In this document: piece by piece, positions 7,635-15,204 of the stretch
Numbering within the stretch: the first letter of the stretch is position 1
How the letters are laid out: each line of letters starts with the position of its first letter
NCBI GenBank assembly: GCA_003070825.1
Contig: QBLP01000045.1
Coordinates: 1-22,253, forward strand
Source: Halanaerobium sp.
Lineage (GTDB): Bacteria > Bacillota > Halanaerobiia > Halanaerobiales > Halanaerobiaceae
DNA: 22,253 nt
Direction of reading: 5' to 3'
Notes under the pieces: generated by a model
The model's database searches: none
What the model was told of the DNA's origin: nothing
The model's input: the letters and a program-made list of their open reading frames with translations, nothing else
Program-made: the position numbers and the translations under genes

Positions 7635-8438
7635 TTAAGTATAAAAGATTTTTTCATTAACTTTTTTTAAGACATCGGCTGTAATAATTGATTTTTTGTT
7701 TTTAAAGCACTCAAGTAGAGCAACATAACAGGCCTGGTTGATCTTCCGGGGAATCCCGGAGGTCATACTATGAAGTACAGGATAGCATTTTTCATCGATA
7801 ATTCCATTCTGCATTCCGGCAGCACTGAACTGATAACTGACATAATCTTTAGTTTCCTCCAGAGAAAACCCTGTACATTCAAGAAATAGAGAAACTCTCT
7901 GTTTCATGGGGATTGTCATACTCAGGTTAAGGTTTCTGTTTAAAAGCTGAGGCAGTCCTGCCAGAATTAAAGAAAAATTAGCCCCCTCATCATAAAAACT
8001 TCTCAGCTCATCAATCATTTCAATAGAAAGACTGTGAGCTTCATCAATAATAACACAGTTAAATTTGCCCTGAGCATTTTCTTCATGGAAAAAATCAATA
8101 ATCTGCAGCCTAATATCATCAGCCTGAAAAGCAGGTTTTAATCCCATTTTAACAGCCATTGTTTTGTAGAGTGCTTTTTTCTTTGGCTTTGATAATTCAA
8201 GATGAACCACTCTAAATTCAGCCGGATCCAGTTCATTAACAGCATAAAATATAAGGGAGCTTTTCCCGCTGCCAGATGGTCCACTGACAACAGCTATCTG
8301 TCTTGAATTAAAAACAGTTGATAAAAAAAGAAGATTATCTTCAAAAAGAGCTGACTTAAATGAATTTTTTTCTCTTTTTAAAAAGGGGATCTTTTTTAAG
8401 CTAAAATGTTCTGCAATAGAAGTATTAATACCGATCAT
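7635..8438 (-). CDS. AAA+ ATPase of the ExeA/TniB/MuB type, transposition partner
   Basis: The 267-residue protein has Walker A GPSGSGKS (residues 53-60), Walker B VIIDEAH (129-135), a sensor-type FSLILAGLPQLL (about 155-166) and a C-terminal helical lid with SGIPRKINQACYVAL. These are features of the AAA ATPases related to ExeA/GspA and to TniB/TnsC/MuB. With a DDE transposase such ATPases pick and bind target DNA and activate the transposase. The RBS AAAGGAGG lies inside the last codons of the transposase gene (gap 4 bases), so the two are translationally coupled. IstB of IS21 has similar size and position, but the ILAG..QLL block and the lid fit the ExeA/TniB branch better. No truncation is seen. 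Confidence 0.88.
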   Translation of the reverse strand: MIGINTSIAEHFSLKKIPFLKREKNSFKSALFEDNLLFLSTVFNSRQIAVVSGPSGSGKSSLIFYAVNELDPAEFRVVHLELSKPKKKALYKTMAVKMGLKPAFQADDIRLQIIDFFHEENAQGKFNCVIIDEAHSLSIEMIDELRSFYDEGANFSLILAGLPQLLNRNLNLSMTIPMKQRVSLFLECTGFSLEETKDYVSYQFSAAGMQNGIIDEKCYPVLHSMTSGIPRKINQACYVALLECFKNKKSIITADVLKKVNEKIFYT

Positions 8439-8442
8439 AATT

Positions 8443-10128
8443 TTAAGCCTCCTTTAATTTTTCCAGATAAATATTTTTAATTTGAGCCAGATAATAGAGA
8501 AAATTATCATTAAAGTCAGGTGTTTTATCTTTGATATCATCAACAATATCAATCAATAAATCTTTATTAAATTCTTTAAATGTCTGCCACAGCTCATAGA
8601 GTTTGCCCTTTTCTGCATAGGAAAGATTTTTAATTCCTAAAGCAGTAGAAATAATATCCACAAATTCCTGCCGTTTTAAAGCCTGAACTTTTTCTTCAGC
8701 AATAATATGACCTGTAGTATTAACTTCAGCAGCAGTTTTTTCTTCAGGATCGTCTCCTGCAGCCTGAAGCTGGACTTTTTCTTCCAGCGGGGTATTTAGC
8801 TGTTCTTTAAGATAATCCTGATAATTGCTTTTGATATTTTTAAGATATTCTCTGCTGATGGTAGAATCAACGGCTGGATCTTCTTCAATACTGGCCACTG
8901 ATTTATGTTTTTCTTTTTTTAGGTCAATAACTCGGGCTAAACCATAATATTTATCCTGATAGTAAACATGCACATTATCCAGATGAAAAGGATTGTATCT
9001 GATTGCTATCTTTTTGTTAACCAGCCTGCCATCAATGGCATACTGATTCCCATTAAAGGAGATAACACCATACTTGCTGACTGTTCTTTCTGCAAAGTGC
9101 ATAAACGCCTGATCAAGCTGGACTGGAGAAAAATAGCGAAGGCGGCGGCCTGATTTTAAAGAGCTTTCCCATCTTTTAGCCGGAGTAGTCCCCAGAGATG
9201 AATGAACTTTATCATTGTATTCTGTCTTTAACCAGGCTGAAAATAGATCATTAAGCTCAATAATACTGCTGACTCTGTTGTTTTTTATCTCAGTTAGAAA
9301 AGAACTCTGTACATACTGCCAGAATTTCTCAACTTTGCCTTTTCCACTTGGCTGGTATGGCTTGCTGTATTTAACAATAATACCCAGCCTGGCACAGATC
9401 AACTTAAAATCATTTGATATGTAAATTTTTCCATTATCGACATACAAATTATCCGGAGCTCCAGACTTAATAACTGCTTTTTTTAAACTGTCTTCCAGTC
9501 TTGTTAATGTGGCATCAAAGTAAAACTGGGCATGAGTTACCCGGCGGCTGTGATCATCAATAAAGCCAATCAGATAACACATTCTTTTTTTACCATTTTC
9601 ATCAGGAAGATAAAATGCTGACATAACATCTGACTGCCACATCTCATTAATCTGTTTTTTCTGATGTTTTAAATAAACTCTACTGCTGTTTTTAAGACTT
9701 TTAGTGGTATAACCGTAGTGATTTAAAATCCGATTAACTGTTCTCACCTGTAGTGAATCTTTTTCAACTTTTCTGGCCAGTTCTAACATGGTGATAATTT
9801 TTCTGGCTGAGCGGGAAGGTAGTTCTTCCTTTAAACTTAATATGTCTTTAATGTATTGATCTGGAACCGAGGGATGTGTTCCTTTGTTTTTGTATCTTTT
9901 GGGTTTTAACCCCTCAAACCCATGCTTTTTGTAATTCATGTAGTAGGTATAAATCGTCCTGTAATGAAAAGTTACCATCCTCTGATTTACCAGATCATTA
10001 AACTCAGTTTTAGCAAGTTTTTTTGCAGCAGCATCAATCTGACCCTTCGGTGCATTGAGCATGGGAGAAATTACACTGAAGCGGAAAAAGGCTACTGCAT
10101 CTTCTTTTTTAATACTGTTTTCAAACAA
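8443..10128 (-). CDS. DDE transposase with integrase (rve) core and Mu-type C-terminal domain
   Basis: The 561-residue protein starts at TTG. GGAGGTG at 10135-10141, six bases upstream, decides this start. Residues ~50-145 look like helix-turn-helix DNA-binding regions (FHYRTIYTYYMNYKKHGFEGL and a second near QVRTVNRILNHYGY). The catalytic core runs from ~160 to 290 with Asp167 (WQSDVMS), Asp231 (YVDNGK) and Glu267 (KGKVEKFW); 35 residues separate the last two, the classic D35E spacing. A Mu-C-like beta segment follows (FNGNQYAIDGRLVNKKIAIRY, about 370-410). The C-terminal ~130 residues are charged and helical and probably contact the ATPase. All three catalytic residues are present, so the enzyme may be active. 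Best fit is the Mu/Tn552/Tn5053 type rather than IS21 or IS481. Confidence 0.92.
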   Translation of the reverse strand: MFENSIKKEDAVAFFRFSVISPMLNAPKGQIDAAAKKLAKTEFNDLVNQRMVTFHYRTIYTYYMNYKKHGFEGLKPKRYKNKGTHPSVPDQYIKDILSLKEELPSRSARKIITMLELARKVEKDSLQVRTVNRILNHYGYTTKSLKNSSRVYLKHQKKQINEMWQSDVMSAFYLPDENGKKRMCYLIGFIDDHSRRVTHAQFYFDATLTRLEDSLKKAVIKSGAPDNLYVDNGKIYISNDFKLICARLGIIVKYSKPYQPSGKGKVEKFWQYVQSSFLTEIKNNRVSSIIELNDLFSAWLKTEYNDKVHSSLGTTPAKRWESSLKSGRRLRYFSPVQLDQAFMHFAERTVSKYGVISFNGNQYAIDGRLVNKKIAIRYNPFHLDNVHVYYQDKYYGLARVIDLKKEKHKSVASIEEDPAVDSTISREYLKNIKSNYQDYLKEQLNTPLEEKVQLQAAGDDPEEKTAAEVNTTGHIIAEEKVQALKRQEFVDIISTALGIKNLSYAEKGKLYELWQTFKEFNKDLLIDIVDDIKDKTPDFNDNFLYYLAQIKNIYLEKLKEA

Positions 10129-10134
10129 TTAAAT

Positions 10135-10141
10135 CACCTCC
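10135..10141 (-). promoter_or_regulatory. Ribosome-binding site fixing the TTG start of the transposase
   Basis: GGAGGTG on the minus strand is six bases before TTG 10128. No ATG or GTG at suitable spacing competes, so TTG initiation is well supported. Confidence 0.85.
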
Positions 10142-10368
10142 ATTGATTTTTGCTAGTATCATCATACCGGAAGTGATCTTTAATTAAAATAAAGGTTTTG
10201 TTGCTGTCTAAAATGAATAAATTACCATTTTATGAACTGGAATATAAAAAGAAAAGACCCGAAAGGATATTAAAAATTGCAAACGTTTTTCCTTTTAATG
10301 GGAAGATATTCTTTTTAAAAGGATATAAGGGGAATTATGGCAGATGAAGGTCAAAAAATTCTCTTTTT
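10142..10368. other. Non-coding spacer inside the transposon
   Basis: These 227 bases separate the DUF6431-like ORF from the transposase. A TATGAT hexamer (minus strand, near 10164-10169) could be a -10 for the transposase but has no convincing -35. A GATCACTTCCGG...GATGAT imperfect dyad lies beside it. Two AAAGGATAT copies occur near 10262 and 10316. A 43-codon plus-strand frame is judged to be chance. Confidence 0.4.
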
Positions 10369-11013
10369 TTATCTTAAGAATTTAAAGATCCTGTTTAAAT
10401 TAACCAGTACTCCAAATTCTCCGGCTCCATCAATAAATATTTGACCGGTTCTATAAAGCTCAAAAACTGCCGGGTAGCGATAACTATCTAAAGTATTGAT
10501 TAATTCAAAAAAACTGATTGGACTATCATACACTTCGGTGTAAAGGGAGTTTAAAACACTGGCATAGTTGTTTTGAATACAGGAACTATTCAGTCTCTGA
10601 CAGGCTCTGGCTAAAAGATCTTCTGAAGAAAGTCTGCACTCTAAATCATTGATGGCGGTAAAGATATCCTCACCCTCTCTGATATTTTTACTGATATACT
10701 CAAGTGTATCAACAGAAACTCTGTTGTATTTAATGATAAAAGATGGAAAAACACTGAGATAAATTTTCACCTCTCTGCCATCAATAATTGCTGTCTGCTG
10801 CAGCTTTTGAATTTTAATTCTTGAGTACTCAAGATTGCCGTCAACAGTGTAATATATCCCTCTTTCAAAGCATCCATTCTTCTTGAGATTATCAGTTTCT
10901 GGTATTTTTGCTTCTTTACGCAGCTCATCTAAGCTCAGATTTTCTAAAAATAATTCATAATCTTCTTCAAAAGACTTGTAATTTATATCAAATTGTAATA
11001 TGATGTTTTTAAT
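10369..11013 (-). pseudogene. DUF6431-like transposon-associated protein, start codon missing
   Basis: The frame is open from just after TAG 11074-11076 down to TAA 10369-10371, but the first ATG/GTG/TTG in frame is GTG 10770, in the middle of the conserved part. From GTG the product is 133 residues. Read from about 11013 it gives ~214 residues: IKNIILQFDI, FEEDYELFLENLSLDELRKE, a GCFERGIYYTVDGNLEYSRIKIQ block and VFPSFIIKYNRVSVDTLEYI. This order resembles DUF6431, which I recall as a short zinc-ribbon/HTH protein near transposase-ATPase pairs. The paired cysteines expected in the zinc ribbon are absent (only one Cys, in NGCFERG, lies there). An AUC/AUU start is possible, but no ribosome site is seen, so decay is more likely. 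Confidence 0.5.
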
Positions 11014-11035
11014 AGGTTTTGTGATATCTTTATTA

Positions 11036-11070
11036 TATACCAGAAGGTGGTTCTTCTGGTATATTTTTTT
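11036..11070 (+). terminator. Outward-facing terminator hairpin at the right end of the transposon
   Basis: TATACCAGAAG and CTTCTGGTATA form a perfect 11-bp stem with a GTGGTT loop, followed by seven T on the plus strand. It lies just inside the proposed right end and would stop plus-strand transcripts leaving the element. No plus-strand gene precedes it, so its client is unknown. Confidence 0.7.
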
Positions 11071-11079
11071 ATCCTAACA
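11064..11079 (-). repeat. Candidate right terminal inverted repeat of the transposon
   Basis: On the minus strand it begins TGTTAGGATAAAAAAA, matching the left end at 12 of 16 positions, with AATAT following in both after a one-base offset. The T run of the terminator lies inside it, which may inflate the similarity. Confidence 0.4.
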
Positions 11080-11710
11080 GGAAATATATGTTAAATAATC
11101 TTACTGTTGTAGATCATGTCCTAAAATATATGATCTACTGCTGAATTTTATGTCTTGTAACACATCATTTATATATTCTTTAGCTTTATTTACTGCCTGG
11201 TGTGCATTCCTTCCAGCTTCCAGCCTTCTTTCCTGAGAGCAGCCTTCATATGAAGTTGTCTGCTTTCTCTGTGTTTCCATCGAGTTGTTCAAATCTAAGA
11301 AACCTCTTAATGTTTCATCCTTCAATCGATGTATATATCCATCAATCTACTATGACTTCTGCTGCATTCTGACAGTTAATCTCTTACATTACTGCAGAGT
11401 TTATTGCTTAGAAATTCATCACCACAATTTACTGTCAGACCTTCCCTGGTTAAGAATATTTACTTTCACTTCATCTATCCGCTGTATTTACACTTCCTGT
11501 CTTGAATAGTTTTGGGCTTTGTTTTGTTAAGCAAACTCATCCCCAGAATTGTGCCTTCTATACAGTTCGTATTCCTCAGACCGAAGCTTTGCCTCCAACT
11601 TCCTTCAGATTCCATCTCACGATGGACACCCTTGTCTTCAGCTAGTGGTTGGCACTATTAACCCCCACATCAGACTTTCACTGATTAGCAAATATTCATG
11701 CCAGGCAAAC
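11080..11710 (-). mobile_element. Group II intron remnant: 5' RNA domains and the start of the maturase ORF
   Basis: Read on the minus strand from 11710, GTTTGCCTGGCATGAA is followed by landmarks I recognise from bacterial group II introns: GTGAAAGTC, AGACAAGGGTGTCC, GGAATCTGAAGGAAG, GAGGCAAA, TTCGGTCTGAGGAA, GGGGATGAGTTTGC, AACAAAACAAAG, AGGTCTGACA, GCAGAAGTCATAGTA and GAAGGATGAAAC. These belong to domain I through the start of domain IV. The 5' end GTTTG differs from the GUGYG consensus at one base. The reverse-transcriptase core, maturase and the domain V/VI hairpins are absent, so the intron cannot splice or move by itself. The 3' part may have been lost with the transposon insertion at 11079/11080. 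It begins two bases after the T run of an upstream terminator, the insertion habit known for class C introns. Confidence 0.85.
11101..11283 (-). pseudogene. Truncated group II intron-encoded protein, N-terminal fragment
   Basis: After the RNA domains comes ATG 11283 with METQRKQTTSYEGCSQERRLE, like the N-terminus of intron-encoded reverse transcriptase/maturases (a Gln/Lys-rich start followed by TSYEG.SQE). The frame opens earlier (11325), inside the intron RNA. It runs only ~60 residues before TAA 11101-11103, whereas a full protein has 400 or more, and none of the reverse-transcriptase motifs is reached. The last ~25 residues do not look like the family, and their DNA includes a 9-bp inverted repeat (GTAGATCAT / ATGATCTAC), so the true homology probably ends before the stop. 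Confidence 0.65.
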
Positions 11711-11712
11711 TT

Positions 11713-11741
11713 AAAAAACCCTGCTGTTTAAACAGCAGGGT
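11713..11741 (-). terminator. Terminator of the betaine-binding protein gene
   Basis: A perfect 24-base palindrome (ACCCTGCTGTTT and its complement, 11718-11741) is followed on the minus strand by six T. It lies 38 bases after the stop of the binding-protein gene. The intron remnant starts just beyond it. Confidence 0.93.
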
Positions 11742-11779
11742 ACTTGTTTTATCTAGATTTTATTTTAAAATATTCAAAT

Positions 11780-12661
11780 TTATTCAGATACGCTAACCGG
11801 ATTAGTCCAGCCGCGAGCTTTTTCTTCGTTTTCTTCAACCCATTTTCGGGCAGCTTCTTCTTCTTCCATTCCATCTTCGATCCAGGCCATAACTTCAGCT
11901 ACTTCATCAGTGGTCATTCTAAAGTCATGGAAGAAACTTACTACTTCCGGATGTTCCTGAGCTAGCTGTGGGTTGTGGAATGTATAAACATTTTCTTTAG
12001 AACCATAAACATTATTAGGATCTTCTAAAAACTTAAGATCAAACTTGGCAAATTTATAGTGGGGTCGCCAGCCTGTTACTACAATCCATTCTTCTTTTTG
12101 AATTGCACTTTCTAAAGAACCAGTCATTGCAGGTCCACTGCTTGTTAAAAGATCAAAATCTAAACTATATTCTTCAATACCTTCTCTAGTTGCCTCCATT
12201 ACTCCAGCACCAGGTTCAATTCCTGTGATCTGGCCATCAAACTTATCACGATGTTCATTCAATTCTTCTATAGAATCAATATCAACATATTCCGGGACCA
12301 CAAGTCCTATCCTTGCACCTTTGTAATTAGGTCCAGTTTTAATAATATCATCTTTATATCTTTCAATATAACTTTGATGTGTCAGCGGCAGCCAAACTCC
12401 CATAAATGCATCAATATCACCTTCAGCTAAAGCCGCATAAATTGGACCAACTCCAACCATTGTTGTCTCTACATTATAATTCATCATTTCTTCCAATACT
12501 TCCACAGCAACCTGAGTCTCCGCAACTGTTCCAGCCCAGTTTACATAACCCAGTTCAATTGTATTATCCTGAGCCTGTGTCTCTGTTGGCAGCAAAGCCA
12601 TTCCTGTCATCAGCAGTGTTATAATCATCAGCGAAGCAAAAATCGTTCTAATTTTTTCCAT
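11780..12661 (-). CDS. Glycine betaine/proline-type ABC transporter substrate-binding protein (OpuAC family)
   Basis: This exported binding protein of 293 residues captures a quaternary ammonium osmolyte for an ABC importer. An N-terminal signal peptide (~30 residues, ending near TETQAQDN) is followed by the OpuAC fold: LGYVNWAGTVAET, GVGPIYAALAEGDIDAFMGVWLPLTH, GARIGLVVPEY, GIEPGAG and VTGWRPHYKF, which supply the Trp/Tyr cage. There is no lipobox cysteine, so it would be free in a periplasm rather than lipid-anchored. That is unusual for a Gram-positive but natural in a diderm. No permease or ATPase gene lies beside it, so it is an orphan here. The very acidic C-terminus (EDGMEEEEAARKW) fits a halophile. 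It has its own terminator. Confidence 0.92.
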   Translation of the reverse strand: MEKIRTIFASLMIITLLMTGMALLPTETQAQDNTIELGYVNWAGTVAETQVAVEVLEEMMNYNVETTMVGVGPIYAALAEGDIDAFMGVWLPLTHQSYIERYKDDIIKTGPNYKGARIGLVVPEYVDIDSIEELNEHRDKFDGQITGIEPGAGVMEATREGIEEYSLDFDLLTSSGPAMTGSLESAIQKEEWIVVTGWRPHYKFAKFDLKFLEDPNNVYGSKENVYTFHNPQLAQEHPEVVSFFHDFRMTTDEVAEVMAWIEDGMEEEEAARKWVEENEEKARGWTNPVSVSE

Positions 12662-12838
12662 AAGTAAAAAACCCTCCTTAAAAGTTTATTGTCTTTTATG
12701 AGCATTTTTGACCTTGTATAAGATTGTAATTTGATTAGAAGCGATTTGTTCTTTTAGAGAATAATTTGCTCCTGTTTGCTCTTTCAACCACTTTTTATTA
12801 TAACAAAACTAAAAATAATATCAAGTTTATAGATAAAT

Positions 12839-12883
12839 ATAGGTACCAGATACCAGAAATCTTTTTAGGTACCTGGTACCTAT
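12839..12883. repeat. GGTACC-rich inverted repeat after the RND transporter gene
   Basis: ATAGGTACCAGATACC and GGTACCTGGTACCTAT form a 16-bp stem with one mismatch around a ~13-base loop. It lies seven bases past the transporter stop. There is no long T run on either side, so it is a weak terminator, an mRNA-stabilising hairpin or a dispersed palindromic repeat. Confidence 0.6.
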
Positions 12884-12889
12884 CGTCAT

Positions 12890-15187
12890 TTACTTTGATT
12901 CCAAAAAATCAGGCTCAAAAACAAGAACTAAAGCCGGAAGAATCAACAACCCTCCAATTAAACAGGTGGCAATAGAAACTGTTACTAAAAAGGCAAAGAA
13001 TTTAACCGGTAAAAATCCGGAAACAAAAAGAACTGAAAATCCAACTATTACAGAAAGAGCATTGAAAGTTATTCCCCGGCCTGAAGTTGTTAGAGTCTTA
13101 ACTACCGCCTCTTTTTTGGATAAATTTCTTCTTTCTTCGCGATAGCGCCAGAGAAAATGAATGGTATAATCAACTCCGACTCCGATCATTATCGAAGAAA
13201 GCATAGTGGTAATCATATCGAGTTTGATATTTAAAAAGCCCATCAGCGAAAATAAAAAGACTAAAGCAGTTATCAGAGGAACTGATGTATAAACACCGGC
13301 TGTAAAAGATTTAAATAAAAGCATAACTACAGCTGCAACCAGGATTATTGAAAGAAAAAGACTGATTATCTGGCCTCGAACCACAGCATTAACCAGCTCA
13401 GACAGCAGATCACCAAATCCACCTATCAGAGGGAAAGTGCCAGCTTCATAATTTTGAGCCTCATTTTGAATTTTATTGAGAACTCCTCTTATTTCTTCCG
13501 TGCTGTTAGTTTTAATTCTAGCGGTTATCAAAGCATTTTCTTCTCTAAAATCAATCAGTTTATCAAGATCACCTGACATTGAAAAAAGAAGTAAATACTG
13601 AGATAAAGCAGAATCTGCTTCCGGTATTTTTTCAAATTCTGGCTGCCCATTGTGGAGTTCTTTATTCATAGTTCTAATTATTGTAGAAACTGCGCTTACT
13701 TCTCCTACATTCTTAAATTCTTCAATTGCCAGCTCAAAATCACTGATTTTCTGCATCATCTCCGACTGAGTAATATCACCCCTGGCAACTACAGAGATAG
13801 AATTTGCACCACCAAAATGCTGATTTACTATTTCTGTGGCCTGCACAATCTCAGACTCTTTTTCATAGAAATTAATTGGGTTGGTGTCAACCTGCATCTG
13901 CAGCATCCCGGCTGAAAGAAACAGAATAATTAAAACACTAAAAATTAAAATCCTTTTAGCGTTTTTGCCAACCAGATTAGCGATTTTAAACAGGATCCTG
14001 TCTATAATTCCTTTTCTGTTGATTTCTTTATTATTTCCAGCCCCAAGCCCATAATTTTTGAGTGGAGTTTTAACTTGTAGCAGAGATAAAACTGCCGGGA
14101 TAAATAAAAGGCTGGCTAAAAGTGCAAAAGTAATTCCGACACCTGCCAGCACTCCCAGTTCTCGAGCCGGAACAATAATATGACTGGAAAGTGAAAGCAG
14201 ACCAACAATAGTTGTGACTCCGGCAGCAATTACTGGAGCTCCCAGCTTTAAAACAGAATTTCTACTTAACTGAACTGAATTTTTCTGCTCAACTGCCAGT
14301 TCCTGATAAGCTGCAATAATATGAATTCCGTAATCATTGGTTACCGCAATTAGAATAACCGGTAAAATAACTGTCATCAGCTGAAACTTCCAGCCCAGAA
14401 GCGGCAGCAGAGACAAAGAAAAGATTATTGACATTATAACAACTGTAAATGGTAAAATGACACCCCGCAGCTGTTTAAAACAGAGGAAAAGAAAAATCAA
14501 CATAATAACTAAGCCCAGCGGCATTAAAAGCCTCATATCCTGCTGCATAATTTCTGCATTTAAGGCTCTTATGATTGGCAGTCCGGACTTTAATATACTT
14601 TCTTCAGCTGGAAATTGTTCGTCTGCTTCTGCCAAAATAGTATTAATTTTTTTCTTGATCTCTGCATCATCAAAGTCTTCAGCCAGTATAACAGCAATAT
14701 TAACTGCCTTAAAGTTTCTGGCAAAAATCGAACCCATGACCAGTTCGCTATTTGCAAGCCGCTCTCGCAAATTTTCTTTTCCAGCCGCGTCTGTTGGAAT
14801 CGTACTGACAGCGCTTTCTATCAATAATTCATCATCTCTACCCTCAATAATATTTACTGTAAAGGGACTGTTGACCTTATCAACTTCTGCCAGTTTTTCT
14901 AATTCGTCTGAAATAAAACGAAGTTTCTTGAGCAGTTCAGCCTCCAGCACATCTTCTGCCTCTACTGTCAGCATAACCATTTCTGTACCACCAAAAATGT
15001 TTTCAATCTCTTCTATTTTAGTTCTAGAAGGCATCGACTCCGGAATCTGACTCTTAATTGCTGTATCTACCTCGATTGCCTGTAAATTATAAAGTGAAAA
15101 AAGTGTTATTAAAATAAAGATTAAAATTACTGGAAGCGGATGTTTAACTGCCAGTGATGAAATTTTTTCTATTATCTTCTGCAGCAT
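12890..15187 (-). CDS. RND-superfamily transporter, MMPL type
   Basis: The 765-residue inner-membrane protein shows the duplicated RND layout. A first membrane helix (about 17-35) is followed by a ~180-residue periplasmic loop and a five-helix block (about 215-375, with VTNDYGIHIIAAYQE). The pattern then repeats: a helix near 410, a second loop and a helix block from ~610 to 755 with IGVGVDYTIHFLWRYREE. The D-Y-G/T-I-H motif at the start of TM4-like helices is typical of MMPL/HpnN-type transporters that move lipids or hydrophobic molecules. GAGGAGC precedes the ATG. It is the last gene of the TetR-LolA-OMP-RND operon, 17 bases after the barrel gene. Working with a periplasmic carrier and an outer-membrane barrel, it probably exports an envelope lipid or hydrophobic compound; the substrate is unknown. 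Confidence 0.9.
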   Translation of the reverse strand: MLQKIIEKISSLAVKHPLPVILIFILITLFSLYNLQAIEVDTAIKSQIPESMPSRTKIEEIENIFGGTEMVMLTVEAEDVLEAELLKKLRFISDELEKLAEVDKVNSPFTVNIIEGRDDELLIESAVSTIPTDAAGKENLRERLANSELVMGSIFARNFKAVNIAVILAEDFDDAEIKKKINTILAEADEQFPAEESILKSGLPIIRALNAEIMQQDMRLLMPLGLVIMLIFLFLCFKQLRGVILPFTVVIMSIIFSLSLLPLLGWKFQLMTVILPVILIAVTNDYGIHIIAAYQELAVEQKNSVQLSRNSVLKLGAPVIAAGVTTIVGLLSLSSHIIVPARELGVLAGVGITFALLASLLFIPAVLSLLQVKTPLKNYGLGAGNNKEINRKGIIDRILFKIANLVGKNAKRILIFSVLIILFLSAGMLQMQVDTNPINFYEKESEIVQATEIVNQHFGGANSISVVARGDITQSEMMQKISDFELAIEEFKNVGEVSAVSTIIRTMNKELHNGQPEFEKIPEADSALSQYLLLFSMSGDLDKLIDFREENALITARIKTNSTEEIRGVLNKIQNEAQNYEAGTFPLIGGFGDLLSELVNAVVRGQIISLFLSIILVAAVVMLLFKSFTAGVYTSVPLITALVFLFSLMGFLNIKLDMITTMLSSIMIGVGVDYTIHFLWRYREERRNLSKKEAVVKTLTTSGRGITFNALSVIVGFSVLFVSGFLPVKFFAFLVTVSIATCLIGGLLILPALVLVFEPDFLESK

Positions 15188-15204
15188 TCAGATCAGCTCC
15201 TCTG

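Larger units (their letters stand above)
7316..11079 (-). mobile_element. Putative transposon with DDE transposase, AAA+ ATPase and two accessory ORFs
   Basis: Four minus-strand reading frames form one block: a DUF6431-like ORF, a DDE transposase, an ExeA/TniB-type ATPase and a DUF6618-like small protein. A retroviral-type transposase plus a regulator ATPase is the core of the Mu/Tn7/Tn5053/Tn552 group. Proposed ends are TGTTATGAGACAAGAA at 7316 and the inverse TGTTAGGATAAAAAAA ending at 11079; 12 of the first 16 bases agree, then AATAT blocks align after a one-base gap. Each end lies within ~75 bases of the outermost frame and starts TGT/ends ACA as in this group. The flanking 5-mers (ATTCT and GGAAA) differ, so no target duplication is visible and the borders are tentative. 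The flanks are the mtl promoter region and a group II intron remnant. Confidence 0.65.

Noticed and set aside
7391..10141. Interpretation as an IS21 (IstA/IstB) element
   Set aside because: Gene sizes are similar, but the ATPase shows an ExeA/TniB-like sensor and lid, and a third coupled gene follows; IS21 remains a weaker alternative.
10212..10343. 43-codon plus-strand frame between the DUF6431-like ORF and the transposase
   Set aside because: No well-placed ribosome site and no recognisable feature; likely chance in AT-rich DNA.
11285..11731. Plus-strand frames of 60-74 codons
   Set aside because: They are antisense to the structured RNA of the group II intron remnant; such spurious proteins are common opposite these introns.
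14457..15050. 197-codon plus-strand frame
   Set aside because: It is antisense to the RND transporter, which has clear family motifs; the Ser-rich translation is a composition shadow.
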